Of a DNA stretch of 64,000 nt, positions 1 through 11,790 are shown piece after piece. Position 1 is the first letter of the stretch. Each line of letters starts with the position of its first letter. Source of the stretch: Bryopsis sp. KO-2023 (taxonomy: Eukaryota; Chlorophyta; Ulvophyceae; Bryopsidales; Bryopsidaceae); NCBI GenBank assembly GCA_030272585.1, contig BSYQ01000008.1:2728001-2792000 (forward strand). The letters are read 5' to 3'. A program made the translations under genes and the position numbers. A model generated the notes under the pieces. It saw only the letters and a program-made list of their open reading frames with translations, had not been told where the DNA came from and made no database searches.

Positions 1-272
1 TTCTCTGTTGGTAGCATTCTAAGCCGAACACCTAGCAGGTTTGCCCTCGCCACGTGTTTTCAATACTATGAAAGGTGTACCAGTGTATAGCAGACTGTCC
101 TTGGGCAGTTGTTTTCAGTACAGCCTACCCTTTCAAAGATTTCTTATACTGCGACCTTGAATGGCTTGCTCAAAGGACTCTATTTATAACTAATATAGAC
201 ACAGTCGGCTCGCTACATATCTGTTGAATTCATTTGCTATGAACAAAACAATATCATCAAATCCACAAGCAC

Positions 273-2830
273 CTTGCTTGGATGCTTGTGTGGAGCATTC
301 CCTCATGAACAGTCTCGAAAAATACAGGCCATCTGGATCTTCATCCTGAGTTTTTTCAGAACGTTGTGTTGATGGTGGCCCTGGTTCGGTCTGTGTCTCC
401 ATGACAGCCGCTGCTGCAAAATGGTGCAAATTCAGAAAATAGGCTATTCCCAGAATTTGTTTCAGAATTTCAAACTGGTCTTAGTGATTTCATTGACAAG
501 AAACTTGGTCAACAAAAGTGCGTAATGCTTTACTCAGTTGCTCTCAGAAACTAAGTTGTTGCTATTCTTGTATATATTTTTTCAAAGTGTAAATCAAGGC
601 TGAAAACCACATTCACGATTCGAATGAGCGACATGGATCGCATTGCTCCAACCAGCATTTTGTTTCACTGGTATTCTCCAGGCCCCACGTTTGCAATTAC
701 TGAATACAGGCAGTTAGAGAGTTGATGGAATGCAGGTTAATTAACAAAGATTCATGTAGCTTGTTCATTTCTGGTGGTTGGAAGAACAGCTGTTGGTGGT
801 TGCTGGTCGTTGTCGGATGATATCACTGACCATGAATTTTGTTTGTTTCAGGGAGAGGCTCTGTGGATGTGCATGCAGAACACGATGAGGATGAATTCTT
901 GGTAATGTTTTTGAAAGGGGTTGTGCTGGCATCGCATCCTGACCAAAACAATAGAAAAAACAAATAGAAAAACTTTAAAAGGTGAAATTCCATTGCAATC
1001 GAGTGTGCATGCGTGGTTTGTTTTTTTGTTTTTTTTTGTTTTTTTTTTGTTTTTTTTGTTTTTTTTTGGGGGGGGGGGAAACGGCTGCAGAACGAGAGCT
1101 CATCCCTACTTTAATTAAAAATGAAATAACAAGAACCCATTCAAATTTCAACTAGGATGAGGATAGAAGGGTCGATGAAATGGACTCACCAGTGCTGACG
1201 GAGTGTTGCTCCTTCGAGTGAGCAATGAAAGCTTGGGCATCCCCGACCCCACTGACATTCTTAGACTTCACACCAGACTTCTTGAAAGGTGAATTCATTC
1301 GGAAGGATCTGTTTGTTTTTCCAGGCAGCAGCTCAGGTGTGTTGGGGTTGTACGATTGAGAATTACTTCTGTCACTGGTGTCATGATTCATACCCTCATC
1401 AGCTGGATTTTTGGATTTTGATTTTGTGCCTTTTGTTTTCAAAGCCTGAAATTGGGCAGCAGTTGTTGCGGACGAAGGTGTTTCCTTCCTAGTCGAATTT
1501 CGAGGAGCTTTTTTGCATGGATCGGACTGGCTGTTGCCCCAAATGGCACCTCCAGAAGCCATCCTGTTTCTGTTTAGAACAAAAAAAAAGAAACTGGTCA
1601 GGGCGAAGTGAACATTGGAAAGGGGGGGGGGGGGTTGCAAATCAGCTTTGGGCCCATATCACTGATACGCCCACGCAGCCCCTCCATGGACCTTTCAGAC
1701 TCGATGTAACACATTTGAATTGGAAAAGCATAGATAATTTCTATATGTCAATTGTGAAAGGAATGCAGGCATGTTTGGGTTCTAGAAGGAAACATCCGTC
1801 TGCCAAGAATCGCCGTGAATGTTTCAGGGAAATCATGAACTGGTTTCAGAAAGGGACCAGTTGACATGAAACATCCCCAATATGCATCCACAGCAAACTT
1901 TTCCACACTGAAACTCTTACAGAGGCAGAATGACCAGGCGGGTCCACCGTACATTAATCTGTTTCTTTTGGCTCGTTCTTTGTCCATAGCACGTCGTAGG
2001 TCTTCCAATCGACTCTTCATGCAAAAAAAAAATAACACATTAAAAAAAAAAATTGTTCAAGAAGCCAAAATCTGGCTGCCCCCTGGAAACCTCCAGTCCT
2101 GTTGAATATACCCCCCCCCAAAAAAAAAAATAAATTAAAATAATAAATAACAATAATAAATAAATAAACGAAAAAAAACAACAATTGATCATGGAATAAA
2201 ACGAAATACTGACAGTGTGAATGATTGGAAAAATAAACAGCCAAGGGAGGGTCTCAACAGTTTTAAGAAATGTTTTGTGAATTGTGAATGGTTAACCTTA
2301 GCGGAAAGGTCTGTGTTGGACGTACAACACCAGAAAAAAAAAGTATGCATGCGGGCCACAATTATTGATACACACAGGTGTTCAGTCACCTCCATATCCT
2401 GTGTTTCCTCTGCCAAGGCATTGGTTCTTGCAGCCCTCACACCCCTGCCAAAAAAAAGTCTTGTTGCAACCACTCTCCACAGAATCCCAGGGGGGGATTC
2501 AAATGGGTTTCAGTCTCGTTCTTGGTTCCTTTCGTTGTGCAACTGTCTATGAACTCTAGTTTTCCATGACGAAGTGTTACTTGGCTTACAACAGAATGGT
2601 ATCCACAATGGTGCAAAGTCTACCTCGACGAAACGTCTTGCTTTGGAGTCCGCCACATGGTTTGAAAAAGAGCTTTCCGAGAAGTCGCCCAAGCAATCGA
2701 AAACGTCACGAGAAAATGAATCGGGGTCACAAACTGCACTCGTTTTCAGAGTCCAGAAACTCGTGTCTGCTTCCACGTCATGTCTGACATAGTCGCAAAT
2801 CTCGACGTCTTCGACGTCTTATTGCACTGG
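273..2830 (-). CDS. Multi-exon hypothetical protein with charged helices (partial model)
   Basis: I do not recognise this protein. Four minus-strand exons join with matching phase: 2444-2390, 2014-1953, 1569-1190 and 413-273, each bounded by AG and GT (donors GTGACT, GTACGG, GTGAGT, GTGCTT). The second is a short, highly charged helix rich in Arg, Lys and Glu. The third is Ser/Thr/Lys/Asn-rich and looks disordered. The last contains an acidic DEDPDG stretch. A further upstream exon, about 2820-2624, encodes an acidic segment (DVEDVEICD) and ends in a GTAGAC donor, but its phase does not join the next exon directly, so a small exon is probably missing. The 5' end and the stop codon are not resolved; the gene may continue left of base 273. 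It lies head-to-head with the mTERF gene, about 430 bp away. Confidence 0.4.
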
Positions 2831-3264
2831 TGAAAAGAAGGATTGTCAACGATGCCGTTTAGCGGAGTGTTATGTGTACAAAATGCGCGGCGGGTCTCTG
2901 CTGAACGGTCAGGAAGAGTTCGTTTTTGCTCAGTGGTGTAAACTAACTCTCTGGGTATTACGATGCGCAAGCAGATCCTATCGCTGAACGCCGTCGATCT
3001 GTGCTTCGCGTAGGGTTCAGGAATCTACCAGTTTTCGCGAGCCGAGGTCTGGAGGACGCATCCGTGCTTTCTGTGGCGGCGCACTTTGATCGACTGCTGC
3101 AAACGGAGGGAGCTCCATGGCGTTTTGCATCTTCAGACACGCACGCGGCTCCGGACCCCTCTTCTGAACGACGGAAAACGACCAATTTCAATGCCAAACG
3201 AGACGATAGACCGCCTCGGAGCAGCCCTGCATCTTCTCATCCTCCTGGTCCGGCGATCGCCAAG
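2831..3264. other. Divergent intergenic region
   Basis: This lies between the unknown minus-strand gene and the mTERF gene. It is GC-richer than most flanks. The plus frame from 3001 stays open into the first mTERF exon, so an upstream start codon is possible. I see no clear TATA element. Confidence 0.4.
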
Positions 3265-5393
3265 ATGTTTGTCGTGGGGGGCTCTACGTCGGAGACCTCG
3301 AGCAAGAAGCGCAAGTCTCCAACGGCTTCCGGTTCCTCTGACGGACTCGAGGAAGAGTCGTCCCAGCAAAGTCGTCAAGGTGAGGCATGTTTTGCATTTG
3401 CATAATTTCGACATCCTGCCTCTGGCTGTGGATCATTGGTGGATACAGAAATAGCTCTGCTCACTTCTGGTTCGTTCCGAAATCGCTTCATGTCTGTTGG
3501 GCAGGCCACTTTATTTCGGGCATTTTACGATATTTTGGGCACATGCGCCCAAAATAAGGTTTGCGGCCGTGCCCAAAATTAGTGATGGGACCTCCATTTT
3601 CTTTCTGAACTACTCTGCATCTCTGCTGCACAAAACAAAAACTCATATCAATGTTCAGTTTTTTGAAGTTGATTCAAGCAGAGGTGGCAAAAAGGACGTC
3701 AGCTCCCATGTCAGTCGGAAGCCATCCGTTTCTCCACGATCCACCCAACCGGCGTCCTCGAAGCTTCACGCCCACAGTGATCTGACCCTGGTTAAAAAAT
3801 TGTCGGCCAAGAGTGGTGCCCCACCCTCCGACGACCTCATGACATCCCTGAAGGCAAAAACCTCGCTGTTGAAAGAATGGGGGGTGCACTGGAGATCGGA
3901 GGAAATGAACCGGATTTTTAATTGGCTGGGGGAAAACTGGGTAAAAAACACTCGAGTCACCGAATTGGAGACGATGTTTCTGCAGCTGGAAAGGGCTTAT
4001 GAAATACCCATGAAGACTGTGGGGCAAATGGTGTCGAGGAACCCAGATATTTTGAGCATGAACGTGGAGAAGTCCTTGCGGAAAATGGAGTTTTTCTTCA
4101 TGACGGGATTGGGTTACAAAAGAGGAGAAATGTCGCATCTTGTGTCCAGCAACCCAGAGATGTTTTCGTATGACCAAAAACACATGCCGCTGGTGGTCCA
4201 TTTTATGCGAAATGAGTTGGGGATTAGCAAGTAAGAGATGTATCATATGGCGTCACTACAGAACAGATGTTTGTGGAAATTCAGATGAAACTCATGACAA
4301 GATAAAGTTTGAAATTTAGATTCCAAAGTGAGGTTGGGTTTGATTCGACTGGTTGAGTAGAGTTAGTTTTTTTTGCTAACTGGCCAGGAAGAGAAAACAA
4401 GATGGGGTTTATCAATGCATGTGCTTCAAGCATATAACAAACCGACTTTTCCTGTGAAAGTAAAGAAAAAGCCCTCTCAAAAGAAGAAAATAATAAATAA
4501 CAATAAAAAAAAAAGTTTACCAAAATAGTGAGGAGATTGGTTGGTTGTTTTTGCCGTTTTCCAATTCTTCGTGCGATGCTTGTGTGGCAGGCAGTTTCTG
4601 AGGGCGGTCATCGACAAGCATCCCACGGTTCTGAAAACTGATTTCCAAGGGGATACGTTCCAAAGAAATTTTTCTTTTGTGGCCGCGTCGGCTTTGGGTA
4701 GGAACGCCAGGATAGAAAAGCTGAAGGTCCTACCCCCACTTTCCCATGACAACAAATGTCAGGTGAGTCAGCCCGTATGGAAGAGGCGCTCATGGCACAT
4801 GGATGCCTAGCAAAATGCTCAGAGTACTTCAGATTGGTTTGTTTAAGTACGAGTCCAGATTCATATCACTGACATTCATGTCGATTTTGGTTTGTGTGCA
4901 AATTCAGGTTTGCAGAATCCTGGTGTTAGAGCCCCAACTAATGACGATGCAGGACCTTCCGGCTGTTCGGAAATTGTTTCGGGATATCGGACTGCAAGAC
5001 TGGGAGGTGGCAAAAATCTGTGTGAAATACCCTCAGATTTTTCCGGAGGCCACCACTCTTGACCTTGACCGCAAGCTCGCATTCCTCATGGAGTTCTGTG
5101 ACCGAACTCTCGAGGAAATTTTCAGATATGGATCGTATCTGTACAAACCGATCGACGAAGTGTATGCAAGGTTTGGGTTTGTGCAATGCTTGGGCCTTGA
5201 CCAAAAACAGTGGGGATTGAAAGAAATAATTGGGGCAGGCCCCGTTGCTTTCTGTAAGAAGGTCACTCTTACGTCGGCAGCTGAATTTTCGACTTTCGCA
5301 AAGTCTTGGAAGCCTCCGAAAGAATGGACAGAGTGCAACACACTTCGGTCCCGTTTGAAGCCCAATGGTGAGCCTCAATCAGCGTCCTCTTGA
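3265..5393 (+). CDS. mTERF-family organelle transcription/translation factor
   Basis: Mitochondrial transcription termination factor family; in algae and plants such proteins bind organellar nucleic acid and affect transcription, splicing or translation. The model joins 3265-3379, 3684-4230, 4591-4762 and 4908-5393 (439 residues); phase closes at all three introns, which are GT-AG. The N-terminal exon is Ser/Lys-rich. After it come repeated helical units of the mTERF type, seen as VSRNPDILSMN, VSSNPEMFSYD, IDKHPTVLKTD and CVKYPQIFPEA. Each has the family Pro in a position following a hydrophobic helix. I chose ATG 3265 because it sits in favourable context near the exon end; an in-frame codon at 3001 could extend the protein, so no targeting peptide can be called with confidence. 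Destination (plastid or mitochondrion) is not determined. Confidence 0.72.
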
Positions 5394-6132
5394 CAAAAAG
5401 ATGTATTTTGACCCCAGTTGTTTCTAGGAAATGCTCTGACCAAGAGGGGGTTTCGGGAGGTTTCTTATCAGATCTAGTCTTTTATGTTACGGAGCACACT
5501 TGTGGGGGATTTGAGCGATGAGGGTCATGCGATCTGGTTGAGAAAAGAAAATGGGGAAATCAGTGGGACCACTTAGATTGCCTGCCATAAAAATTTGAGA
5601 AACTGCCTCAGAAAAGGCAGGTTTTCATATTGGATTTAGCGTTCTGCGTTTTGATTAGACAGAATAGTTGGGATTCTTGGGTGACGTTAGGGGAATTTTT
5701 GGTTTTGTCGATGTAAGAAGCTGTGCAGTGGACGAGCTGCTGGAGGCCTTAAGCCTTGACATGATTAAATTAATGCAGAGATTTTCACTGGGAGTGCTTG
5801 AAATCTGTTGGAGGCAGACCCCTTTGTGCACTTCTGCACCCACTTATTTTATTTTTTTTTGCTTCTATTGAGTACTGACTCCAATTGGGAAAGCTTCCAT
5901 CAGAATCCCGTCCACTCCAGAGAGAAGAGGAATTAAAAGTCATTCTGTCCCAGATATAGAACCCCAAAGCTCACTTCTGTTGATGCATGTTTTTACTCAT
6001 GTCACTCTTTTCCAGAATTCTCGAGCCAACTTACAATCGCAATTGCAGAATTTCGAATGTTTTTTATGGGCTTCGTTTGGTGAAGTGGAGGAAAGGATTT
6101 CGGAAACTCCACTTGTTCGAGAGGGAAAAAAC
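5394..6132. other. Intergenic, mTERF to Rrp1
   Basis: Both neighbours read rightward. The stretch holds short open frames without splice or codon support, a small imperfect hairpin near 5595-5625 and an A/T-rich segment. I see no gene here. Confidence 0.5.
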
Positions 6133-8688
6133 ATGGTCGAAGAAAACAGTGGCGGCGGCGGGGAGGAGGAGTTGAGGGATTTGGTACGGAAGCTGGGTTC
6201 CACCGACCCAGCGACCAGAACGTCGGGCTTGCACGCTTTCAGCGAGTTTCTCAAACGAGAGGAGTTGGACGAAGCAGCCATGTTAAAACTTTGGAGAGGG
6301 TTGTTTTATGGTTTATGGTACACTCCTGGATATCAAGCTCAGGTGAAAAAAAAAATGGTGCAAGTGTGGTTGAGTGGGGGGTGGAAAACACATTCTGTGA
6401 ATTTTTTATTTTAATGGATGTGGATCTTCCATCCTTGCTTGAGGCTCTGAAATCCACACTGGGATAAAAAAAACACCTAACAAATGCTTCCAGAAGATTC
6501 CACATTGCACATTACTCAACTGGAAAATTTTGCTGGGCGCATCTCTGTCCATATATATATATTTTTTTCTTATTTTTTTTTTATTTCAAGTTTGGAGATA
6601 TTGTGAATGCATTCAACAGAAAGAGCAGTTTCAAGCATTCCATCCAAAAAAGTGCAATTTTCATTTCTTGTGTGTGTGCCCCCTTTCTGTAACAGATGGA
6701 GTGGGTGACTGAGATGTGCAAAGGAATTCTTGACCAAACTCAAAAAGTGAGGCGCCGAGAATTCTGCTGAACTGTGTCCTAACGCAAACATGCATTCTTT
6801 TTAAAAATCATTGCAAGTTTTCATTTTTCAAAGTGTACACCACATAAAGAGGCTAAAATCCTCACCTCTATGTATATCTCCTCCTCTTTTGTAATTGAGT
6901 GCTAGGCTCCCGTCGCTTTTTCATTAAAAAGCGACGTGAGCTCAGATTTCACCTGGAAAATTGCTCACGTTTCAATTCTTTTCAAACTAAGGATTTTTTT
7001 TATTTTTTTTCAGTGATGTAACCAGTAAGTCCAACAACATGTTTTGCAAAGAGTGAGTACACCTTTGTTTTTTTTATTTTTACAGGTGGCGTTGTTATTC
7101 TGGAAAGCGTTTCTGTTGACAATTTGCAAAGAGTGGAGAGGATTAGACAAATACAGGTTCGTAACTCATTTGCTTTTTGTTTTCGATCAATATATTGGAC
7201 CCATTCATTCTGTACGTGCATGTATTTTCAATGTCAAGAACAAGTGGATGCACACTTCTATTTCCTCAGCTTTCCAAAAATTGGGTCGGTCAGCCTGGAT
7301 TCAATTCTTTGTTGCACTCTGTGAGTTTCATCACTTTTTCTGCATGTCTGTCAGCTCTTTTCGTTTCGTTTCGTTTCTTGCTGTTTGTATGGTACCGTGA
7401 AATGATGTTCTGTTGGAAGCCCAGGTTGGACAAATTTTACTTGTTGGCGCGGCATGTATTAAGAGCAGCATTCGTCAAAATGGGTTCTGACGATTGGTGA
7501 GTCACAATTCAACATCATGTCTTTCTTGCACCTGTGGGGTGAACCGCTGGTGCTTTGAATCTGTTGGGTTTCGGTGGAATTGTCATCTGTTGGGTCCTGA
7601 TAAAATGCATTCATGCATGCAACAGGGGGAGTTGCTCAGCTTTCACGAAAGCTCTCCATGAATGTGTTTTCCCCACTGAAAAGTCGATCGCAGCTGCGCT
7701 GGGATACCATTTCGCCGAGATATTCTTGACTGAGCTTCAGGAGGCATCCAAGAATCACGAATTGCCGACCCTCTCCAGAAAACACCACAAGCGATTGTTT
7801 TCAGGATTCGTCCAGATTTTGATATCAGACGCACAAACAGATGTGCTGAAGAGGAAAGTCAGGTAGGTCGACCTTTTTCTTAGCACTGCCAATAAATGTG
7901 GTTTCAAACGGCGAATCAGCATTGAAAAGGTGCCGAAAAAAATTCACGACCACCTGAAAGCAAGCAGGAGCCTAGGTGTTTTCAACCTTCTGGAAATCCC
8001 TTTCTTGTTTTTGCCAGGGAAGAAATTTTTGATGTACTCGTGGAGGAAACTGTTGGCGGTGGTGCAATCCAGCCACCCTTTGGACCAACCTTAGCAAAGG
8101 ACTTGAAGAAGATGCTGGCAGAAGTGGAGGAACACTCGTTAAAGTCACCAGACGCAGCGATGGTGAGTCTGTCTGGAATGGGGACGGACAACGCGACACG
8201 CTTGGTGCAGTTGTTATGCTAGAAAATGCACCTACAGGATGACCCTGTCTGCTCACGGCTTTCTGGGTTGTTGGAACAATGTCGTGTATATTTACTGATA
8301 CAAATATTGAGATGCTTTAAGCAATATAAGAGTTGACTGTGTTATAATCGTCTGAAAAGAGAAATATCTGGAAGTAAGGGAACGAAATATTCAATATCCG
8401 AGATGACCCGCATGTTCAGGTCAATTCTATTTTCAGTTTCTCAGTCAGGGTATCCAGAAAACCAAGAATTGGGCCGTATGAGTATGAAGAATTCATTGTT
8501 GGTTGTTACAATGGGTTGGTGTTTGTTGTGTTGTCCAGGCAATGGAAGAGGCAATTGTCGACAATGTGGAGACAGAAAAAAAAGTGAAGTCCAAAAAGGA
8601 CAAGAAGAAAGTCGCCCTCGGTCCCAAAAAGAAAATCTCCAAAAAAGGATCCAGCAAAAAGAAAAAAAAGGCCCCCGTTGCGGTGTGA
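6133..8688 (+). CDS. RRP1: Ribosomal RNA processing protein Rrp1 / Nop52 family
   Basis: Nucleolar protein needed for maturation of large-subunit pre-rRNA (yeast Rrp1, animal Nop52). Seven exons join in phase: 6133-6342, 6696-6746, 7086-7156, 7425-7496, 7626-7862, 8018-8162 and 8539-8688, giving 311 residues, close to the usual family core. Family hallmarks occur in order: an N-terminal helix with LWRGLFYGLW (residues about 52-61), then FWKAFLLTICKEWRGLDKYR and LDKFYLLARHVLRAAF, which match the conserved 'FWxxxxREWxxIDrxRlDKFymLvR' block. A GYHFAEIFLTEL helix follows. The C terminus is a Lys-rich tail (KKDKKK, KKKKKAPVAV), typical of nucleolar targeting. The start is the first ATG before the homology; an upstream in-frame extension exists but looks non-coding. 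One intron contains a perfect 11-bp-arm hairpin (6911-6936). Confidence 0.86.
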
Positions 8689-9729
8689 TGCCTTTTTTAC
8701 ATATATCTACATATTTAAATTTTTTTGCACGAAAAGTGATGGTATAGGATTGTTTGGCAGACCTGATGAACTCTGCCAGATTTTTAGAATGGAGAGCAAA
8801 ATGCACACGATAAGTGGGTGTCAATGAATTAGTTGTTGGAGGGTGTAACTTTTAGGCAACATCAAAGAAAATGGATATTCTTATCACTCCCATGCTTCAC
8901 TCAGTTTCAGAAAGATACTACTATTATTTCTGCTCGCAGTGGCAAATATGTGTGGCAAATATTTTAGTCAGCATGCGTTGAAAGGAGACGAAGAAATCAG
9001 ATCATACATCCCCCCCCCCCCCCAAGCTTTTGGTTCAATAGAAAAGTTTGATGTGTCTTTTTTTTATCACAAAATATGTCCATATATATTCTTAGCTTCT
9101 ACCACTTTGTTCTTTGCTTAGTGAGTGGTTTGAAAAATTGGAGCCCTTGTGCTCCCAATTAAACTCCCCTTCGGTGGCTTGATTTTTCCAGTTTGAGATC
9201 AAAATAGACCTGGACTGGGGGAACAAATGCAATGCCACCGAATTATCAAAATGGCTCTAAACTTTGCATTTCTCCCAAAATCCCAAACCTGCCAAAAATG
9301 GCCTCCTTCGAGCAAACACTGTCTGCATCCCACTCTGTAGATATGTGGTGCCAAAATGAGTAGATTTTCAAATTCAGGTCAATCTCTCTACCGCTACTTG
9401 ACCACCGGAACTGGGATTTGATTAAAATGGAAGAAAAAAGAAGGTTGCCAATATCACTCGTTTCCATACTTGGTGGTGGGCGACACGAATCTTTCAGTGT
9501 GAATGCAATGCACTCGAAAACAAGAATAACCATTATCTACAAGTATAGTCAGACATACACACTCTGAGACATTTGAAGACAAAAAGAAAAAGATGGGAGG
9601 AAAGAAGGATTGCCGAGAGAGCACCATCACCCTGCATCGAGTCGTTTCCTCAGAAAAATTATCTTATCTACAAGAAACATTAGAAACACTGCAAGAGGTA
9701 GAGACAGAAAGTTTGTTCAGTTGGGGGCT
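8689..9729. other. Convergent intergenic region with poly-C tract
   Basis: This lies between the ends of Rrp1 (plus) and the next minus-strand gene. It has a 14-base C run near 9010-9023 and A/T-rich stretches. A minus-strand open frame at 9246-9533 has no splice context or recognisable domain. Confidence 0.45.
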
Positions 9730-11446
9730 CTACTCCATCTTTTCATCGTTAGGAGTGTTGTCGTCCGGCCTGAACTCGTCGCTCCAAACGGACTCCCCCT
9801 TTTTCGACCCTGAAGGCCCCCCTCCCCTCTTTTCTCCCTGAAAAGCAGGATTCGATGGAGTGACGTACAAGAATGGATCTGCAGGCTCCTCCCTAATTGA
9901 CATCACCACCAAACACTTTCAGATATTAGCTATATCCACGAAGAAGACTGATTGTGGGTTTTGCAAAGCAGTGCTACTTTCCAGGCCCAGATCACTTTCC
10001 TGTTCCATGTGTGGAAAGTCACATGGGCCTTCCCAAGCAATACATGATCAACATTGATTAATTTATTCATTTGACTAGAAATAGTGAACAGTTGGGGGGG
10101 GGGCTTGGGCAAAGAGAGCCCCTTTCCAACAACAGATCAACAATAGACAGGGTGAAGTCTCTGTCCTCACCCTTCGTTCGACCGGAAACACCTCCACATC
10201 ACGCTCCACGCTGGCCGCAATGTGTTCCGATAATCTCCAAAGCCTTCGAAAAGCGCCTGAACACGACATTCAATGCCCCACCCACTCGCTCTACACCCAG
10301 TAAGACAATCCAAGCAAGGCTTTCCAATATTTTGCGCGAGGTGAAACCTGAATGACGTCTTCGACGCGGTCGTTGCATCTATGCGGTTTGGCAACCTTCT
10401 TGGGTGCGTCCTCTGGACGCCCTATTTTGATGGTCATATCGAGCTCCGCCCAGATGAAATGCCGACGAACGGTTCGTTTTTTGAAGGGCTTGAGCGAAAA
10501 GCCACCAAACTCTGTCTGGTGGTTACGTCAGCAACTCTCACATGACTCATGTGACATGAGTGTTTGTGTGGATCCATCCAATAACAAATTTGGAGGAAAA
10601 GTACCGTAGATAGGGTAATATTTGCGCGCATGAACTTTCGCGTGTTTTATTTTTGCGACACTAATTTTTGCGATTCAATCAGGTCGCAAAAATTAGTGCA
10701 ACGCAAACATTAGGCTGCGCAAAAAAAAAAGCTGCGCAAAAGAAAAGCTGCGCAACACACGAACCAAGTGCACGTCTCTTCCTAGCTCATTTCCCCCTAA
10801 ACGATACGAGTCAACACCCTTTGCGTAGCCCATGCGGCTCCAATCGACCCCTCCCCAACCAGTCGCTGCCCTTCGCAACCTTTCTTAGCTACTGAGCCAT
10901 GTTCGAGACGCCTTCGCACAGCATGTACATAGCCGTTGTTCAGGATGCCTGGATGGCTGTCACTGATCCAAGGGTGTGAAATTGAAGTGATGGATTATTG
11001 TGGGGAGGTACCAGTAGCTTCACTCTGTTTGCTTTTTTCTGTTACCCATTGTTTGCGTTGGTCTTTGTTTGCGTTGGTCTTTGTTTGTTGGTGGGATGTC
11101 TGCGCGCGCTTATTAATTGCGGTGCTTCAAGTTTTGCGACACTAATTTTTGCGATTTTTCCTACTCGCAAAAATTAGTCCAACGCAAAAATTACCCTATC
11201 TACGGTACTATGCATTGCTCAAAATTCACAACTTCATCTTGTTTTTGTCTGGGGTGTTTTGTTTCCTTGAGAGCTTGGATACACAACATGGTGGCCTCAA
11301 AAACACACCTTTTCCACCACACTTCCACACATTCTGCCACAATGTGTTGGGGACAGAAACGCTGCATGTGTGATGGTGGCGCCAGTCATGCCACCAGTGC
11401 TTTGAGGTCCAGTATACGGGAGGGAGAACTGTCCCATCGTGTCCAT
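9730..11446 (-). CDS. Hypothetical protein, split by a MITE-bearing intron (3' end unresolved)
   Basis: I do not recognise this protein. Two exons join in phase: 11446-11309 (ATG start, 46 codons, donor GTGTGT) and 10515-10348 (56 codons, containing GGFSLKPFKKRTVRRHF and TIKIGRPEDAPKKVAKPHR, so strongly basic). The intron between them is 793 bases and carries the MITE at 10604-11205. Downstream the model is ambiguous. One in-phase choice is a last exon at 10256-10167 ending in TGA, giving 131 residues. Another candidate last exon, about 9820-9730 with acceptor TTTTCAG, encodes an acidic tail (WSDEFRPDDN) and ends in TAG. It may belong to this gene or to a different isoform. It faces CBL across about 340 bp. 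Confidence 0.35.
10604..11205. mobile_element. MITE-like non-autonomous DNA transposon, 602 bp
   Basis: The ends are inverted copies of CCGTAGATAGGGTAAT; the match continues to 23 bp with one mismatch. The element is flanked on both sides by TA (10602-10603 and 11206-11207), the target duplication expected of Tc1/mariner-type and similar elements. A subterminal module occurs twice in the same orientation, at 10651-10706 and 11132-11187. Each copy is a hairpin: arms 10659-10673/10684-10698 (15 bp) and 11141-11154/11165-11178 (14 bp), both with 10-base loops. Between them lie three copies of GCTGCGCAA near 10720-10756. I see no transposase frame, so it would need a partner to move. It sits inside an intron of the minus-strand gene. 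Confidence 0.82.
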
Positions 11447-11790
11447 TAGGGCGTCCTCTTATCGAACACACACAAATTTTCACCCTTCAACACGCCGACA
11501 GCAACGAGGCGCGACGCCCGGCGGTTGCACGAAAATTATTAGGGGGGCCGGTATCTGCAATCTGTGTTGTTGTTCCAGACACCAAAAGAGGAGCGAAACG
11601 GAAAGGGACGCTCTTTCGCAAATTTTGCAGACTTTCTTCTTCGCACAGGGGGTTGCTGCCCGACAGCGCTCGAGCTCATCACAGTTCATTCCGAGAGCGT
11701 CGAACGCCGAGACGGTTTCGTCGTTCCTGAAAAAAAGGACGCTTTTGAACCAGTTATCCCCTGACGCGCGAAAGTCAAACTAAGCCGACT

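Noticed and set aside
852-901. A plus-strand acidic exon-like segment (AEHDEDEF) between TTTCAG and GTAATG
   Set aside because: It lies inside an intron of the better-supported minus-strand gene and no partner exon was found.
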